Assembly: GCA_001724995.1 (NCBI GenBank)
Contig: MEFD01000014.1
Location: 186,001-250,000 of the forward strand
Source: Rubrivivax sp. SCN 71-131
Lineage (GTDB): Bacteria > Pseudomonadota > Gammaproteobacteria > Burkholderiales > Burkholderiaceae_C
Length of the DNA: 64,000 bases
Direction of reading: 5' to 3'
This document shows, in pieces, positions 26,033-35,079 of this stretch (position 1 is the stretch's first letter; each line of letters starts with the position of its first letter). Position numbers and translations under genes: made by a program. The notes beneath the pieces were generated by a model. The model worked only from the letters and a program-made list of their open reading frames with translations, ran no database searches and was not told the origin of the DNA.

Positions 26033-28294
26033 TCAGCGCGTGAGCTTGATGCCGCCACGCATCTTCTCGCCCTCGGGCAGGACGGCGGCGGCCTCGGCGG
26101 AACCGGCGGATGGCGTCGAGGCAGGCGCCCCTGCCGCCGCTCCGAGTCCGGCGAGATCGAGGAACAAAGCATACTGCCGCGCCCACTGCCGCGGGCGCTC
26201 GTGCAAGCCGGCCTCACCGTCGTGACCGGCATTCATCTCCACGTGCAGCAGCACCGGGTTGCGGCCGGTCTTGCGCGCGCGCAGCCGCGCGACATAGCGC
26301 GCCGGGCCGTCGAAGGGCACGCGGGTGTCCCACAGCGCGGTCGTCACGAGCATGGCCGGGTAGTCGCGCGCGGCGATGTTGTCGTAGGGCGACCAGGCCG
26401 CCAGCGCCTCGTGGCCGGCGCGCTCGCGCGGGTCGCCCCACTGGCTCCACTCGGGCGCGGTGAGCGCGAGCGTCGGGTCGAGCATCGCGCCCAGCACGTC
26501 GACGAAGGGCATCTCCAGCACCATGCCGCGGTAGCGCGCGCCCGCCCGGTTGGCGACCGCGGCGACCAGCAGGCCGCCGGCCGAGGCGCCCTGGGCGAAG
26601 ACCTTGCCCGGCGCCGCCCAGCGTTCGGCGACGAGGTAGTCGGTCACGTCGACGAAATCGTCGAAGCTGCGCGGCTTGGCCGCACCGCGCGCGGCCTCGT
26701 ACCAGGCGCGGCCGAGCTCGCCGCCGCCGCGCACATGCGCCAGCGCGATCACGAAGCCGCGCTCGAGCAGCGACAGGCGCTGCACGCCGAAGAGCGGCTC
26801 GAGGCTCTCGCCGTAGGCGCCGTAGCCCTCGAGCAGCAGCGGCGCGCTGCCGTCGCGGCGCACGCGCCCTTCGCGCCAGGCGACGGTCACCGGCACGCGC
26901 GCGCCGTCGCGCGCCGTCGCCCACAGCAGCTCGCTGCGGTAGGGCGAGAGATCGTGCCCCGGCACCGGCTCCTGCCGTCGTGACAGCTCGCGCCCCTGGC
27001 TCAGGCCGAGCTCCAGCGTCACGGGCGCCTGCACGAGCGACTGCTGCACCACCTGCACGCGCGTGGCACGCGCGTCGCGGCTCTCGCTCAACGCCACGGT
27101 GCCGCCGGCCGCGGCGTCGATGACGCGGCGTTCTTGCCCTTCGAGGTCGAGCACGCGCACGCGGCGCCGTGCCTGCACGCGCTCCTCGACGACGATCGCC
27201 GCTTCGAAGGCCTGCACGCCTTCGAGCACCACGCCCGGGCGCGCCGGCAGCAGCTTGCGCCAGCGCTCGGGCCTGCCGAGGTCGTCGGCCGCCAGCAGCT
27301 CGAAGTCGGGCGCCGCGGCGTTGCTGCGCAGCAGCCAGCGCGCGCCGACATGCTCGGCCTGGATGCGCACCCCCGCGCGCCGCGGCAGCAGCACGCGCGC
27401 GGGCTCTGCCGGCGCATCGGCGGGCACCGCGCGCAGCTCGGTGCTGTCGGCGCCGAAGATGTCGATCAGCACCTGGCGCCGCGAGGCGCTGGCGCGCACG
27501 CCGACGAACATCGCCGCGTCGTCCTCGTCGTGCACCAGCACGTCGGCGGCAGCGTCGCTGCCGCGCTGGTGGCGCCAGACGGCGCCGCGGTGCAGCGTCA
27601 GCGCATGCTGGCGCACGTAGAACAGCGTGCGGTTGTCGGCGGCCCAGGCAAAGCCCTCCTGCACGCCGCGGATGCGCTCGGGCAGCAGGCGCCGCGTCTG
27701 CAGGTCCTGGATGTAGAGGTCGAAGCTGCCGCGCCCACGCACATCCTCGGTCCAGGCGAGCCAGCGCCCGTCGGGGCTCGCCTGCACCTGGCCGAGGCTG
27801 TAGCTGCGCTGCGCGATCGCGTGCTGCGGCAGGTCCAGCAGCACTTCGGCACGGGCCGCCGCGTCGGGGCCCGCGGGCGTGCCGCGCCGACGCATCACGC
27901 GCGGGTGGTCGACACCGGCGGCGTACTGCCGCCAGATCCACCAGCCGTTGTCGTACACCGGGACGCTCGCCTGCTCGGGCACGATGCGCGCCAGCATTTC
28001 CTGCTGCAGCTTCTCGCGCAGCGGCCGCAGCGGGGCGAGCACGGCCTCGGTGTAGCGGTTCTCGGCCTCGAGGTGGCGCAGCACGTCCGGGCGCTTGGCG
28101 CGCGCGTCGTCGTCACGCAGCCACTGGTACTCGTCGTGCCGCTGGCCGGCGGGCGCGGCCGCGGCGCCCCCCCGGCGCTCGGCCTGCGGCGGCGCGACCG
28201 GGGGCGTCGTGCCCAGGGACTGCGCCGGCGCCTGCGCCGCCGCGCAGCACAGCAGGAGCGGCAGGAAGCGCAGCCAGGGCATGCCCGGCATCAT
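26033..28294 (-). CDS. ptrB: Oligopeptidase B-like S9 serine peptidase (exported)
   Basis: This 753-residue protein begins with a hydrophobic signal (MPGMPWLRFLPLLLCCAAAQAPAQS), then a beta-propeller region starting HDEYQWLRDD and a C-terminal alpha/beta hydrolase domain. The catalytic triad is visible: Ser in GASAGGLLVAAV, Asp in LWDTRVPF and His in EMNAGHDGE. Oligopeptidase B cleaves short peptides after Lys/Arg; the signal suggests a periplasmic form. Two consecutive ATG codons at 28294 and 28291, and a third at 28282, are possible starts. The track start at 28483 runs back into comEC. It lies 25 bp after the comEC stop. Confidence 0.87.
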   Translation of the reverse strand: MMPGMPWLRFLPLLLCCAAAQAPAQSLGTTPPVAPPQAERRGGAAAAPAGQRHDEYQWLRDDDARAKRPDVLRHLEAENRYTEAVLAPLRPLREKLQQEMLARIVPEQASVPVYDNGWWIWRQYAAGVDHPRVMRRRGTPAGPDAAARAEVLLDLPQHAIAQRSYSLGQVQASPDGRWLAWTEDVRGRGSFDLYIQDLQTRRLLPERIRGVQEGFAWAADNRTLFYVRQHALTLHRGAVWRHQRGSDAAADVLVHDEDDAAMFVGVRASASRRQVLIDIFGADSTELRAVPADAPAEPARVLLPRRAGVRIQAEHVGARWLLRSNAAAPDFELLAADDLGRPERWRKLLPARPGVVLEGVQAFEAAIVVEERVQARRRVRVLDLEGQERRVIDAAAGGTVALSESRDARATRVQVVQQSLVQAPVTLELGLSQGRELSRRQEPVPGHDLSPYRSELLWATARDGARVPVTVAWREGRVRRDGSAPLLLEGYGAYGESLEPLFGVQRLSLLERGFVIALAHVRGGGELGRAWYEAARGAAKPRSFDDFVDVTDYLVAERWAAPGKVFAQGASAGGLLVAAVANRAGARYRGMVLEMPFVDVLGAMLDPTLALTAPEWSQWGDPRERAGHEALAAWSPYDNIAARDYPAMLVTTALWDTRVPFDGPARYVARLRARKTGRNPVLLHVEMNAGHDGEAGLHERPRQWARQYALFLDLAGLGAAAGAPASTPSAGSAEAAAVLPEGEKMRGGIKLTR

Positions 28295-28319
28295 AGGCGG
28301 CGGCGTTGCGGCCCCGGGC

Positions 28320-30755
28320 TCAGCGGGGGTTGCCCGACGCGGCATCTGCACGCGGCGAAGCGGCGCGTGCATGGTGCCAGTAGCGCGCATCGAGCTCGCG
28401 CTGGCAGTGCATCGAGCCGTCGGCGCGCCAGCTCCAGGCGCCGCAGCGGTCGCTGCGCACCAGCGCCACGCCGTGCGTGACATAGCGCGCCACCACCTCC
28501 GGCGCCGGGTGGCCGAAGCGGCTGCGGTACGCGGCCTGCACCAGCGCCACCCGCGGCGCCACGGCGACGATGAAGTTGCCGCTGGACGAGGTGCGGCTGC
28601 CGTGGTGCGGCACCAGCAGCACGTCGGAGCGCAGCCGGGGTCCCAGCCGTTCGACCAGCGCCAGCTCCTGCGCGCGCTCGATGTCGCCGGCCAGCAGCGC
28701 CGAGCCCTGCGCGCCGCGCACCTGCAGCACGCAGCTCAGGGCGTTGGGCTTGGGCGCGGCACCCGCGGCACCCGCGGCATCACCGTCCGGGTGCAGCAGC
28801 TCGAAGTCCACGCCGTCCCACTGCCAGGCCTGGCCGGCACGGCAGCGCTCCTGCGGGACGGGGACGGCGCGCAGCGGATGCTCGTCGGCAAGCGAGCTGC
28901 TGAGCGCCCGCACCGGCACGCGCTGCAGCAGCGAGGCTGCGCCGCCGACGTGGTCGGTATCGCGATGGCTGAGCACCAGCCGATCGATGTGCGGCTCGCC
29001 GCGCGCGCGCAGCAGCGGCACCAGCACGCGCTCGCCGGCATCGGCTTCGATGCCGTACTGCGGCCCCGTGTCGTAGACCAACAGGTGGCCGTGCGTGCGC
29101 ACCAGCACCGCCGTGCCCTGGCCGACGTCGAGCGCCAGCATCTCGAAGCGCCCCGGCGGCGGACGCTCGACGGCCGGCGCCAGCAGCGGCAGCAGCAGCG
29201 GCAGCCCGAGCAGGCGCAGCCGCCAGGGCAGCGGCAGCACCAGCACCAGCCCGCCGGCCACGCCGAGCAGCGCGGCCCAGGCCGGCGCCGCCGGCACCGT
29301 CCACTGCGCCCAGGGCAGTGCGGAAAGCGCGCCCAGGCCGTGCAGCAGGGCGCCCGCCAGCAGCGCGTCGAGCCGCCACAGCGGCGGCAGCAGCACGCCC
29401 AGCAGCGACAGCGGCATCACCAGCAGCGTCACCAGTGGAATCGCCACCAGGTTGGCGACGAAGCCCACCAGCGAGACCTGCTGGAAGAAGAGCAGCGACA
29501 GCGGCGCCAGCCCGACGGTGGCCACCGCCTGCGTGCGCAGCCCCTGGCGCAGCGCCGCGCCGACGGCGCCGAACCCGCGGCCGGCGGCGGTCTCCTGCGG
29601 CGGGCGCGGATCGGAGACCATGAGCAGCGCCACCGCCACGAAGGAGAGCCAGAAGCCCGGCTGCAGCAAGGCCCAGGGGTCGACCAGCGTCACCGCGACC
29701 GCCGCCGCCAGCAGCACCAGCGGCCCCGGCCAGCGCCGCCCCGCACTGCGCAGCAGCACGACGACGGCCAGCATCAGCACCGTGCGCTGCGCCGGCACGC
29801 CCCAGCCGGCCAGCACCGCATAGGCCGTGGCCAGAAGCAGCCCGCCCCAGCGCGCGGCCTGCGGCGCCGGCAGGGCCAGCATCAGCCGCGGGAAGCCGCG
29901 CCAGGCCCGGCCGACGAGCGCCGACGCCAGCCAAGCGAACAGCGTCACGTGCAGGCCCGAGATCGACATCAGGTGCGCCACGCCCGTGACCCGGAAGACC
30001 TCCCACTCGGCGCGGTCGATCGCGCCCTGGTCGCCGATGGCCAGCGCCGCCAGCATGCCCGCGGCGACCGGATCGGGCACGGTGGCCTCGATGCGCTCCC
30101 GGATCGTCTGTCGCGCGCGCTGCACCGGGTAGCCGGCCGCGGCATCCAGCCGTGTCGCCCCGCCGCCGCGACGCGCGCGCACGTAGCCGCTGGCGCGCAG
30201 GCCCTGCTCGAAGAGCCAGAGCTCGGCATCGAAGCCGCGCGGGTTGACCTGGCCGTGCGGCTGCCGCAGCCGCAGCGTGAGGCGCCAGCGCTCGCCGGCG
30301 CGCAGCGCCGCGGGCCCCGCCGCGTCGGCCGAGGGCTCGCCCTCGTGCCACCAGCCCAGCGAAAGCCGGCGCGGGATCGACACCGGCTCGTCCTGCCACG
30401 CCGCCGACTCGACGGCGAAGACGAAGCGCGTGCCCGCCGCGCTGCGCTTCGGCAGCGAGGCCACGACGCCCACCACCTGCAGGTCCTGCCCCTCGAGCGC
30501 CGGCGCAAGCGCCTGCGCCAGGCGCTGCCCCGCGCGCCAGTCGGTGCTGCCGAAGGCGATCGACGCCAGCGCCAGCGCGCCCAGCGCCGTCCCGGCCGCG
30601 CGCGGCAGCCGCCGCCACCCGAGCACGCCGAGCAGCGCCGCCACCCCGCCGCCCACGAGCGCGGCCTGCACCGGAAGCGGCCACAGTGCCGACTGCTGCA
30701 GCTGCAACCACACGCCCAGCAGCCAGGCCAGCGCCCACGTCACCACGCGATGCAA
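28320..30755 (-). CDS. comEC: ComEC/Rec2 DNA-uptake channel protein
   Basis: This roughly 811-residue protein has an N-terminal DUF4131 region, a multi-helix Competence domain (VFRVTGVAHLMSISGLHVTLFAW, the family hallmark MSISGLH) and a C-terminal beta-lactamase-like domain (LALDVGQGTAVLV, LVLSHRDTDHVGG, LLVPHHGS). It forms the inner-membrane channel for transforming DNA. I use a TTG at 30755 preceded by GGGGAGG at a spacing of 8, which yields MHRVVTWALAWLLG. The track start at 30941 adds about 60 residues with no hydrophobic or conserved character. It may head an operon with the oligopeptidase. Confidence 0.9.
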   Translation of the reverse strand: MHRVVTWALAWLLGVWLQLQQSALWPLPVQAALVGGGVAALLGVLGWRRLPRAAGTALGALALASIAFGSTDWRAGQRLAQALAPALEGQDLQVVGVVASLPKRSAAGTRFVFAVESAAWQDEPVSIPRRLSLGWWHEGEPSADAAGPAALRAGERWRLTLRLRQPHGQVNPRGFDAELWLFEQGLRASGYVRARRGGGATRLDAAAGYPVQRARQTIRERIEATVPDPVAAGMLAALAIGDQGAIDRAEWEVFRVTGVAHLMSISGLHVTLFAWLASALVGRAWRGFPRLMLALPAPQAARWGGLLLATAYAVLAGWGVPAQRTVLMLAVVVLLRSAGRRWPGPLVLLAAAVAVTLVDPWALLQPGFWLSFVAVALLMVSDPRPPQETAAGRGFGAVGAALRQGLRTQAVATVGLAPLSLLFFQQVSLVGFVANLVAIPLVTLLVMPLSLLGVLLPPLWRLDALLAGALLHGLGALSALPWAQWTVPAAPAWAALLGVAGGLVLVLPLPWRLRLLGLPLLLPLLAPAVERPPPGRFEMLALDVGQGTAVLVRTHGHLLVYDTGPQYGIEADAGERVLVPLLRARGEPHIDRLVLSHRDTDHVGGAASLLQRVPVRALSSSLADEHPLRAVPVPQERCRAGQAWQWDGVDFELLHPDGDAAGAAGAAPKPNALSCVLQVRGAQGSALLAGDIERAQELALVERLGPRLRSDVLLVPHHGSRTSSSGNFIVAVAPRVALVQAAYRSRFGHPAPEVVARYVTHGVALVRSDRCGAWSWRADGSMHCQRELDARYWHHARAASPRADAASGNPR

Positions 30756-30943
30756 ACGCGTTGCCTCCCCTGTGTACGCGCGCCCGTCGGCACCGGCCGC
30801 TGGCACTTGTCTTGGCCGGACAGTGTAGAGGGCCGCCCTGACGCCACGCACCATGACGCCACGCACCGCCCCGGGCGTTACCATGCGGGCCGAACCGCGC
30901 AGCACGCGCCGCGTCGTCGACTCGTTCTCGAGGAACCCCACCC

Positions 30944-31405
30944 ATGTCCATTTCCGCCCGCCTGCAGGAGCTCGGCATCACGCTGCCGCCCCTGGCCACG
31001 CCCGCTGCCGCCTACGTGCCCTTCGTGCGCACGGGCAACCTCGTCTTCATCTCCGGCCACATCGCGCGCAAGGACGGCAAGCCCTGGGTCGGGCAGCTGG
31101 GCCTCACGATGACGACGGCGGAAGGCCAGCAGGCCGCGCGCGCCATCGCCATCGAGCTGATGGGGACGCTGGCGGCCGCGGTCGGCGGCGATCTCTCGCG
31201 CGTCAGGCGCATCGTCAAGGTGATGAGCCTCGTCAACAGCGTGGCGACCTTCACCGAGCAGCACCTGGTGACCAACGGCTGCTCGGAACTGCTCGTGCAG
31301 GTCTTCGGCTCCGAGGTCGGCGCGCATGCGCGCAGCGCCTTCGGCGTGGCGCAGATCCCCACCGGCGCCTGCGTCGAGATCGAACTCATCGCCGAGGTGC
31401 AGTGA
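30944..31405 (+). CDS. RidA/YjgF-family protein (copy 2)
   Basis: This 153-residue protein is a clear paralogue of the RidA copy at 23989: both begin with ARLQxLGxxLP, carry an ISGH strand and end with GAHARSAxGxAxxPxGxxVEIE. The conserved C-terminal Arg of RidA is present. The family hydrolyses reactive enamine/imine intermediates of amino acid metabolism, but this longer subgroup is less studied. It is divergent from comEC and its stop overlaps the dsbB start (GTGA). Confidence 0.87.
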   Translation: MSISARLQELGITLPPLATPAAAYVPFVRTGNLVFISGHIARKDGKPWVGQLGLTMTTAEGQQAARAIAIELMGTLAAAVGGDLSRVRRIVKVMSLVNSVATFTEQHLVTNGCSELLVQVFGSEVGAHARSAFGVAQIPTGACVEIELIAEVQ

Positions 31406-31905
31406 ACCCCGCGGCACTCCGGCGCCTGGCGCTGCTCGCGATCGCCGTGCTCTGCCTGGCGGCCGTCGGCGCGGCGCTCTTCACGCAGTACGCGTGGGAC
31501 CTGCAGCCCTGCCCCTGGTGCGTGCTGCAGCGGGCGATTTTCTGCCTGCTGGCGATCGTGGCGCTGCTGGGAGCCCTCATGCCCACCGTGCTGCAGCCGC
31601 TGTTCCTGCTGCTGTCGCTGCTGACCGCGGGCCTGGGCCTGGCGGCCGCCACCTGGCAGCACTTCGTCGCCGCCGAGCAGGCCTCGTGCTCGCTGACGCT
31701 GGCCGACCGCATCATGAGCGGCCTCGGGCTGGACGCGCTGTGGCCCGAGGTCTTCATGGCCACCGCCGCCTGCGCCGACAAGCCGCGGCTCTTCGGCCTG
31801 CCCTATGAATACTGGAGCGGCGCGCTCTACGCGCTGCTGGGCCTCGCCGCGCTCGTGCTGCTGGTGAAGGGCGGGACCCGGGAACGCTACCGGTTCAGGC
31901 GCTGA
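31402..31905 (+). CDS. dsbB: DsbB, disulfide bond formation protein B
   Basis: This 167-residue inner-membrane protein has four hydrophobic helices and both Cys pairs of DsbB: the first periplasmic loop CPWCVLQR and the second loop with ASCSLTLAD and AACADKP. It reoxidises DsbA and passes electrons to quinone. The start is a GTG overlapping the ridA stop; the track start at 30853 belongs to a different, noncoding region. The spacing suggests a ridA-dsbB transcript that may continue into the flavin hydroxylase gene 45 bp later. Confidence 0.9.
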   Translation: MNPAALRRLALLAIAVLCLAAVGAALFTQYAWDLQPCPWCVLQRAIFCLLAIVALLGALMPTVLQPLFLLLSLLTAGLGLAAATWQHFVAAEQASCSLTLADRIMSGLGLDALWPEVFMATAACADKPRLFGLPYEYWSGALYALLGLAALVLLVKGGTRERYRFRR

Positions 31906-31950
31906 GGACGGGCGCGCAGGCGGAGGGCAGGCAAGGGGATGCACAGGCGC

Positions 31951-33186
31951 ATGTCTGAAGAGGACGCCTTCGACGCCGACGTGCTGGTCGTCGGCGCCGG
32001 CCCCGCGGGCCTGGCCCTCGCCGCCGCGCTCGGTGACCTGGGTCTGCGCGTGACGCTGCTCGAGCAGCAGCCGCTGGCCACGCTGCAGCAGCCGCCCGCG
32101 GACGGGCGCGAGATCGCGCTCACCCACCGTGCGCGGCGCGCGATGACGGCGCTCGGCCTGTGGTCGCACCTGGGCGAGGCGGACGTGTCGCCGCTGAACA
32201 AGGCGCATGTCGTCGACGGCAGCTCGCCGCTGGTGCTGCACTTCGGCCAGCGCAGCGGCGCCGACGAGGGGCCGCTGGGCTGGCTGGTGCCCAACCACCT
32301 CATCCGCCGCGCTGCCTGGCAGGCGGCGCAAGAGCGCGCGGGCGTCACGGTGATCGCCGAGGCGCGCGTGGTCGGCATCGAGCGCGACGCGCGGGCCGCG
32401 CGGGTGACGCTGGCCGACGGGCGACGCCTCGCCGGCCGCCTGCTGGTGGCCGCCGACAGCCGCTTCTCGACCATCCGCCGCATGGCCGGAATCGGCGCGG
32501 CGATGCACGACTTCGGCCGTAGCGTCGTCGTCGGCCGCGTGCGCCACGAGCGCGACAACGAGGGCGTGGCCTGGGAGTGCTTCCGCTACGGCAACACGCT
32601 GGCGATGCTGCCGCTGCTCGGCAACATCAGCTCGGCCGTGGTGACGGTGGGCAGCGAGCGCGCGCCCGAGTGGCTGGCGCTGTCCGACGAGGACTTCGCC
32701 GCGCGCATCCAGGCCCAGACCGAGGGGCGCCTGGGCGCGATGCAGGCGGCCGGGCCGCGCCACCACTACCCGCTCGTGGGCGTCTACGCGCAGCGCTTCG
32801 CGGCGCCGCGCCTCGTGCTCGTCGGTGATGCCGCGGTCGGCATGCACCCGGTGACCGCGCACGGCTGGAACTTCGGCATCTACGGCGTCGAGCTGCTCGC
32901 GCGCGAACTCGGCGCCGTGCACCGCCGCGGCGGCGACATCGGTGCGCTGGCGCCACTGCTGGCCTACGAGCGCCGGCACCGCGCGCACACGCTGCCGATC
33001 TGGGCCGGCACCAACGCGATCGTCAGCCTCTTCACCGATGAGCGCCGCGTGCCCCGGCTCGCGCGCCGCGCCGTGCTGGCGCTGTCCGAGCACGCGCCGG
33101 GACTGAACCGCGTCATCAAGGCCGGCATCGAGTACCAGCTCACCGGCGGGCGCAGCAGCCTTGTAGCGCATGAACTGAATCCGTGA
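31951..33186 (+). CDS. UbiH/UbiF/VisC-family FAD hydroxylase, possibly UbiM
   Basis: This 411-residue flavoprotein monooxygenase has the N-terminal ADP-binding motif VLVVGAGPAGLALAAALG, the ADSRFSTIRR segment and the FAD-binding LVGDAAVGMHPVTAHGWNFG. UbiH, UbiF and UbiL usually carry HPIAGQGLNLG at the last site; the HPVTAHG variant here resembles what I recall for UbiM, a broad-specificity ubiquinone ring hydroxylase. The role is therefore probably in ubiquinone synthesis, but the exact ring position is not decidable. I use the ATG at 31951 (MSEEDAFDADVLVVG); 31939 is four codons longer. Its end borders the hipBA insertion. Confidence 0.8.
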   Translation: MSEEDAFDADVLVVGAGPAGLALAAALGDLGLRVTLLEQQPLATLQQPPADGREIALTHRARRAMTALGLWSHLGEADVSPLNKAHVVDGSSPLVLHFGQRSGADEGPLGWLVPNHLIRRAAWQAAQERAGVTVIAEARVVGIERDARAARVTLADGRRLAGRLLVAADSRFSTIRRMAGIGAAMHDFGRSVVVGRVRHERDNEGVAWECFRYGNTLAMLPLLGNISSAVVTVGSERAPEWLALSDEDFAARIQAQTEGRLGAMQAAGPRHHYPLVGVYAQRFAAPRLVLVGDAAVGMHPVTAHGWNFGIYGVELLARELGAVHRRGGDIGALAPLLAYERRHRAHTLPIWAGTNAIVSLFTDERRVPRLARRAVLALSEHAPGLNRVIKAGIEYQLTGGRSSLVAHELNP

Positions 33187-33417
33187 CGCGCTGGAGCAGG
33201 CGCTGTAGGTGCGGCGTGCCGAGCGTGATGGCAAAGCGAGTGGAACCAGGAAAGGCTGGTGGGGCTTGCGTAGCGGCAGGCGCAGGCTGCCTTCGCATCT
33301 GTTATGCCATATCTGGCCCGCAAATAAAGATTGCGGGCCAGATATGGCCGTTGTGCTTGCGGTGTTGGTTGGTGATATGGCATGCTTTGGCCTATTACCC
33401 AGCATAACGGGTCAAAT
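33187..33417. other. Regulatory intergenic region upstream of hipBA
   Basis: This 231-bp stretch is visibly more AT-rich than its flanks. It holds no gene I can support. It contains a perfect 18-bp inverted repeat and further copies of the same ATATGGC core running up to the hipB start (separate entries). Confidence 0.6.
33306..33348. repeat. Perfect 18-bp inverted repeat, likely operator or terminator of the hipBA region
   Basis: GCCATATCTGGCCCGCAA (33306-33323) and its exact reverse complement (33331-33348) flank a 7-base loop ATAAAGA. The core GATATGGC recurs at 33374-33381 (as GATATGGCAT, which also matches the left arm inverted) and as AATATGGC at 33416-33423 across the hipB start codon. 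Repeated cores around an autoregulated antitoxin gene suggest HipB binding sites. A transcription-terminating or imperfect mobile-element end is the alternative. Confidence 0.6.
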
Positions 33418-33750
33418 ATGGCTCACGAAGTCACCCAACTGCTTCCTCTGGAAGTTCTGAAATCCGTCGAGTTGCTGGGCGAGCGCATCCGCACCGCCCG
33501 GCTGCGCCGGCACTTGGGCATGGACGAGCTGGCCAAAGCCTGTGGCATCGGCCGTCGCACGCTGTACCGCATCGAGAACGGCGAGCCTGGCGTGGCGATC
33601 GGCTCCATGCTGGCGGTGCTGTGGAAACTCGGCTTGCTCGACACCGTTCGCGCGGTCGCCAGCCCGGACGACGATGAGCACGGGAAGATTCTCGAAGCGG
33701 CCCGGCGGCCGCAGCGCGTGCGTGCGCCCGCGTCCGACAACGACTTTTGA
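33418..33750 (+). CDS. hipB: HipB-like antitoxin, XRE-family DNA-binding protein
   Basis: This 110-residue protein has an XRE/Cro helix-turn-helix (RTARLRRHLGMDELAKACGIGRRTLYRIENGEPG) followed by VAIGSMLAVLWKLGLLDTV, the usual order in HipB-type antitoxins. It should neutralise the adjacent HipA-like kinase and repress its own promoter. I start it at the ATG at 33418 (MAHEVTQLLP); the 33382 start in the track lies inside the operator region. One AATATGGC copy spans this start codon, which would couple repressor binding and translation initiation. Confidence 0.84.
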   Translation: MAHEVTQLLPLEVLKSVELLGERIRTARLRRHLGMDELAKACGIGRRTLYRIENGEPGVAIGSMLAVLWKLGLLDTVRAVASPDDDEHGKILEAARRPQRVRAPASDNDF

Positions 33751-33762
33751 TGCGGGGCACCC

Positions 33763-35037
33763 ATGGCTGCCCAAGAAGAATCCTGTTACGTCCATGTCCA
33801 GTTGCCCGGCACCTTCGAGTGGGTGCCGTGCGCCTCGTTGAAAGTCCGTGAAGTCGGTGCCGGCGCGTTCCAGGGCACCTTCACCTACGGCAGGCGCTAT
33901 CTCGAACGGCCGAACGTCATGGCGCTGGACCCTTACCACCTGCCTCTTTCGGGAAAGCCGCGGTACTTCACGAAGCTCGAGGGCATTCCCGGCGCTCTGC
34001 GCGATGCCAGTCCCGACGCCTGGGGCCGCCGCGTCATCCAGGCCCGTCTGGCACGGCCCGAGGCAGACCTCACCGAGATGGCGTATCTGCTCAACGGCCC
34101 CGACGATGGCGCCGGGAACCTGCGCTTCGGTCTTTCCGTCGAGCCCCCAGGCCCCGCGCGACCGTTCAACCGCACACACCAACTGCGAGCGCTCACCGAG
34201 GCCGCCGAACAACTGGAAGAGACCGGCAAGCTGCCGCACGAGATTCTGGAGCGCCTGGAGCCTGGCACCAGCATGGGTGGCGCGCGTCCGAAGGTCACGG
34301 TGGAGGACCAGCAGCGCATCTACCTGGCCAAGCTGCCCGAGAAGCGGGACCAGCACAACATGCAGCGCATCGAGTACGCCACGCTCGAGCTTGCCCGCGC
34401 GGCGGGCCTGCGCGTGTGCGGCACCCGCCTGGAAGCCGTCGGCAAGGCCGAGGCCCTGATGCTGTTGCGCTTCGACCGCGAGTGGAATCCAGACGCCCAA
34501 GCCTATGCACGCCACGGCCTGGTCTCGGGCCTCACGGTCCTGGATGCCGAGGACGGCTACACCGGCCGCGAACGGTGGTCCTATCGCCTGCTGGCCGACG
34601 AACTGCGCCGGTGGTCCATCAAGCCCGACGAGGACCGGCGCGAGCTGTTCATGCGCATGGTCTTCAACGCGATGGTGACCAACAACGACGATCACCCGCG
34701 CAACCACGCCCTGTTGCACACCTCTTCCGGCTGGCGACTCTCCCCGGCCTACGACATCGTGCCGGTGCCACTCATGTCGCAGGAGCGCCGCGACCTGGCG
34801 CTGGAAGCCGGGCGATTCGGTCGCGTGGCCAGCCTCTACAACCTGTTGTCGGACTGCGGTGCCTTCGGGCTGTCCGCCCAGGAAGCCCAGGCGCTCATCG
34901 ACAACATGCTCGGCGTCGTCAAGGGTTGGCGCGAGTTCTTCGCCGGGCACAACGTGCAAGCCCGCTCCATCGACATGCTGGAGCAGGCCATCCTGCCGGA
35001 CTGCTTCTACCGCACCGAGCCGATCTCGGCGCTTTGA
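33763..35037 (+). CDS. hipA: HipA-like serine/threonine kinase toxin
   Basis: This 424-residue protein has the HipA N-terminal domain (GTFTYGRRYLERPNVMALDP, LRDASPDAWGRRVI) and the kinase core: Gly-rich loop TSMGGARPKV, DREWN segment, catalytic TNNDDHPRNHALL and metal-binding LSPAYDIVP. E. coli HipA phosphorylates a tRNA synthetase and causes persistence; the target here is unknown. The 12-bp gap to hipB contains GCGGGG before the ATG. Base composition is lower in GC than the neighbours and the module interrupts housekeeping genes, consistent with acquisition by transfer. Confidence 0.88.
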   Translation: MAAQEESCYVHVQLPGTFEWVPCASLKVREVGAGAFQGTFTYGRRYLERPNVMALDPYHLPLSGKPRYFTKLEGIPGALRDASPDAWGRRVIQARLARPEADLTEMAYLLNGPDDGAGNLRFGLSVEPPGPARPFNRTHQLRALTEAAEQLEETGKLPHEILERLEPGTSMGGARPKVTVEDQQRIYLAKLPEKRDQHNMQRIEYATLELARAAGLRVCGTRLEAVGKAEALMLLRFDREWNPDAQAYARHGLVSGLTVLDAEDGYTGRERWSYRLLADELRRWSIKPDEDRRELFMRMVFNAMVTNNDDHPRNHALLHTSSGWRLSPAYDIVPVPLMSQERRDLALEAGRFGRVASLYNLLSDCGAFGLSAQEAQALIDNMLGVVKGWREFFAGHNVQARSIDMLEQAILPDCFYRTEPISAL

Positions 35038-35047
35038 CGGTGAGCGC

Positions 35048-35079
35048 GTTGAACGAACCTCGCTTGGGGTTCGCTCAAC
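35048..35079. repeat. Inverted repeat just downstream of hipA
   Basis: GTTGAACGAACC and GGTTCGCTCAAC pair at 11 of 12 positions around an 8-base loop, 10 bases after the hipA stop. No T-run follows. It could be a factor-dependent terminator hairpin or one end of the unit that brought in hipBA; no matching copy is seen on the other side. Confidence 0.45.

Noticed and set aside
28780-30999. 739-codon minus ORF within comEC
   Set aside because: Alternative frame of comEC with Gly/Ala/Arg composition and no transmembrane pattern or motif.
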